Position numbers and translations under genes: made by a program
In this document: positions 8,409-10,181 of the stretch, piece after piece
Layout of the letters: each line of letters begins with the position of its first letter
How positions within the stretch are numbered: the first letter of the stretch is position 1
Assembly (NCBI GenBank): GCA_000787465.1
Contig: JSYX01000906.1
Coordinates: 1-10,181 of the forward strand
Direction of reading: 5' to 3'
Length of the DNA stretch: 10,181 nt
Source: Thermomucor indicae-seudaticae
Lineage: Eukaryota; Mucoromycota; Mucoromycetes; Mucorales; Lichtheimiaceae
Notes under the pieces: model-generated
The model's input: only the letters and a program-made list of their open reading frames with translations
Told to the model about the DNA's origin: nothing
The model's database searches: none

Positions 8409-8619
8409 CTGTCCGCATAATCAATAACCGACGTTGGACAAAGAAAAAAGCCTGTTTCCTTCTATCAGGCTGAATATTATAAGCAGAGATAGAAAAGAGT
8501 CTTGTATAAAAAAGCAACGATGAGGTTGATGCTGCTACGGTTACTGGAGCCTTTACGTTCAAGAGTGGTCGAGGTACGTACATAACGGAATTGGGTCAAC
8601 CATTTCGTAGAGTACGCTA

Positions 8620-9115
8620 AAAATTTATGTGATTTTTCCAAAATTTATGTACGTACTTTGCCACTCATTTGTGGCACCCACTGTATATCCGTACTATAAA
8701 ATTTTTATGTACTTCCTTTTTTGGACGAGATTTATGTAGGAGCATTTATGTAGGTCCATTTTATGCACTTATCGCCTACGTAGGATGGCCATGCACTTAT
8801 ATGGTTATCATTTATATCCGTCCTTTTATGCAGTTACCACTTATGCAGACATCGTTTATGTACTATCGCTTCTGCAGGTAGCAACAATGTAGGTATCATT
8901 AGTAGGTACGATTCATCTAGACATTGCTCATGAAGCGGCCATTTATGCAGTACCATTTATGTAGGCATCATTTATGAAGACCTTTGATGTAGGTATGATT
9001 TATGTAGGTAGGTACGATGAGTGTAGAAGCCTTTTATGCAGGTATAATTTATGTACCCATCGTTTATGTGGTTGCCGTCTCTTCTGCAGGATGGTTTACG
9101 TAGTTTCCCGTCGTG
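8620..9115. repeat. Degenerate ~15-bp tandem repeat array
   Basis: About 30 imperfect units with an approximate + strand consensus TATGTAGGTACCATT. The cleanest runs keep exact 15-bp steps: TTATG at 8826, 8841 and 8856, and later units such as TATGTAGGCATCATT and TATGCAGGTATAATT follow at 13-15 bp. The left end begins with two 20-bp units of AAAATTTATGT (8620-8659). Units drift in the second half of the motif while TATGNAG stays. The + strand open frame 8669-8881 only reflects the period being a multiple of three. The array sits between two minus-strand genes, so it may be a minisatellite, a multi-site binding region, or remains of a repetitive element. Confidence 0.7.
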
Positions 9116-9265
9116 TAGAACTGAAGTACTATACAGTATTACTTCGGAATAGCATTAGTGTTCACGAATGCAGATGATGGTTATGTGAACGAAGTGATAT
9201 ATATTTATAGATATAGCAAATACTTATAACGATTGACTTTATAATGAACATTGAAATAAAATGCA
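9116..9265. other. AT-rich spacer after the array
   Basis: No gene seen. It holds an imperfect hairpin with 6-bp arms GAAGTA/TACTTC at 9123-9145 and an AT-rich tract 9197-9260, probably the 3' flank of the minus-strand gene whose stop is at 9266. Confidence 0.35.
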
Positions 9266-10053
9266 TTACCCTCGGATCTTCTTTTGAATGTACGCTCTTC
9301 GTTCCTTGCTTGAGTACCATCTGTCTTCCCAAATTTGTTGCTCCACTTCGTCTGGGAGCTTCCGGTAAAGAACTATGTAAGTAAAAGCCATTTTATCATC
9401 GATCCTCTTGATCTCTTTTACGGTTTTGCGCATGTTATCAAATTGGTAAAAGCCATCTGGAATGGTACATATTGATTTAAAGTGTTTCCTGTGGCATGCG
9501 TGGAAACGATGCGCCCGCAAAGCTCGTAATGAATACAGGATATCTCGATCCTCTTGGGATAATAAGTGATGCACTTGTGGTCACCGGTGTGTTTTTCGCG
9601 CCACTCTAGAGAGTTGGAGCTTATGCGGTCCACAAGGTGCATGAATTCTGGGTGAGAGTGCACTTCTTCCTTGCTTAAGGTGCCGCTTTTCGCATGCAAG
9701 GCCTCTTTCGTCAATGTAGCCTTCGTGATCATCTGCGTCAATGCTTCCCCGAGTGCTTCGTTTCGCCAATTGTCGAGTTCATACTCATCAAAAACGTCAT
9801 TCGTCATATATATGATCGGATGCAGCTGTGAAAGCTCATCTGCTTCCTGGCATTCGTGTATAAGCCAGCTGCGACGTGCGTTTTGGCCAGGTGCAGAGAT
9901 GACCATAGATTTTTTCCTGCATATGAAAGTAAAATAAGGTCGAAGGACGATTGATCTGTCGAAAAGCAACTGAAGGACATCGACAGGGTCATGGAATACG
10001 CCTTTCGTTATTCCAGCGAACTCCTTGCCATGTTCCCAGACGAAGTGTCTCAT
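9266..10053 (-). CDS. Unrecognised protein gene, one intron or frameshift
   Basis: A long minus-strand frame starts with ATG at 10053 (MRHFVWEHGKEFAGITKG) and stays open to 9418. A second frame, offset by one base, is open from about 9580 to a TAA at 9266 and ends with charged, protein-like sequence (KTVKEIKRIDDKMAF, EDRWYSSKERRAYIQKKIRG). An 80-nt intron from GTATTC (9536) to TTCCAG (9457) joins them in phase, giving exons 10053-9537 and 9456-9266 and 235 aa. Without that intron, a one-base loss near 9580 would explain the change, making this a pseudogene or an assembly error. The product is hydrophilic, rich in Glu, Lys and His, with no signal peptide or membrane helix. I do not recognise it; it resembles the lineage-specific proteins of repetitive fungal regions, but no transposase motif is visible. 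Confidence 0.45.
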
Positions 10054-10067
10054 ACGCAGAATTAGGG

Positions 10068-10157
10068 TTTCTTATCGATTCGATTTCGATCAGGCCACTA
10101 TTCGAATCGATTGTTATCGAAAACCGTTGAGCTTTTCGATAAATATTCGATAAGAAA
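10068..10157. promoter_or_regulatory. TCGA cluster with 11-bp inverted repeat
   Basis: Eight TCGA tetramers lie within 10075-10150, mostly as TTATCGA, TTCGAT or TCGATAA. TTTCTTATCGA at 10068-10078 is repeated in inverted form as TCGATAAGAAA at 10147-10157. The cluster starts about 15 bp upstream of the minus-strand ATG at 10053, a promoter position. It could be a multi-copy factor site or the terminal part of a small mobile element. Confidence 0.4.
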
Positions 10158-10181
10158 ATGACACAAAATTACGCACATTGC

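Noticed and set aside
8520..8573. Possible + strand first exon (MRLMLLRLLEPLRSRVVE) with TATA-like box and GTACGT donor
   Set aside because: No acceptor or continuing exon was found; the downstream DNA is the repeat array.
8669..8881. 70-aa + strand open frame with repeated FMQ/LMQ-like pieces
   Set aside because: The periodic peptide comes from a 15-bp DNA repeat, a multiple of three, not from a real protein.
10062..10069. TTAGGGTT, a telomere-like or telobox motif
   Set aside because: Only one unit is present, with no tandem copies, so it is not a telomere and is likely chance.
1..10181. tRNA, rRNA, CRISPR, phage or bacterial mobile elements
   Set aside because: I saw no tRNA box pair, rRNA signature, spaced direct repeats of CRISPR type or integrase/transposase motif; the gene structures are clearly eukaryotic.

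Overview
The window looks like nuclear DNA of an early-diverging filamentous fungus, most likely Mucoromycota (Mucorales type). The evidence is many very short introns (47-77 nt) with GTAAGT/GTATGT donors and TAG/CAG acceptors, tight gene spacing, a LaeA-like methyltransferase with a long low-complexity N-terminus, and a Rab5 and a cation/Ca2+ exchanger of fungal type. The species cannot be named from sequence alone. I found no CRISPR array, prophage, operon, rRNA or tRNA.

Layout, left to right. 1-1041 is non-coding as far as I can see, with two AATAAA signals at the left edge and a perfect 14-bp palindrome at 891-904. 1042-1956 (+) is an intronless multi-pass membrane protein resembling EI24/UsgS-type fungal proteins. 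2090-3651 (+) is a three-exon methyltransferase-fold protein of 475 aa whose S-adenosylmethionine-binding motifs are degraded. 3646-6162 (-) is an 11-exon, 645-aa sodium/calcium exchanger-family protein convergent with it; the two coding regions share the palindrome TCATGA, which gives TGA on both strands. 6559-7764 (-) is a complete 10-exon Rab5/Vps21 GTPase of 209 aa. 8058-8408 (-) holds exons of an unrecognised small membrane protein. About 8620-9115 is a degenerate tandem array with a period near 15 bp. 9266-10053 (-) is an unrecognised gene needing one intron, or carrying a frameshift. 10054-10181 upstream of it holds eight TCGA sites and an inverted repeat.

The four main genes are ordinary eukaryotic functions: membrane protein, methyltransferase-like regulator, Ca2+ or cation transport, endosomal fusion. 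Nothing suggests they act as one system. I rebuilt the splice models by matching reading phase, splice signals and family motifs; none was tested against RNA. The points most worth a second look are the degraded SAM site, the shared-stop palindrome, one or two GC-AG introns in the exchanger, the in-frame last intron of Rab5 that decides its prenylated tail, and the 15-bp array. I did not find a clear new biological system.
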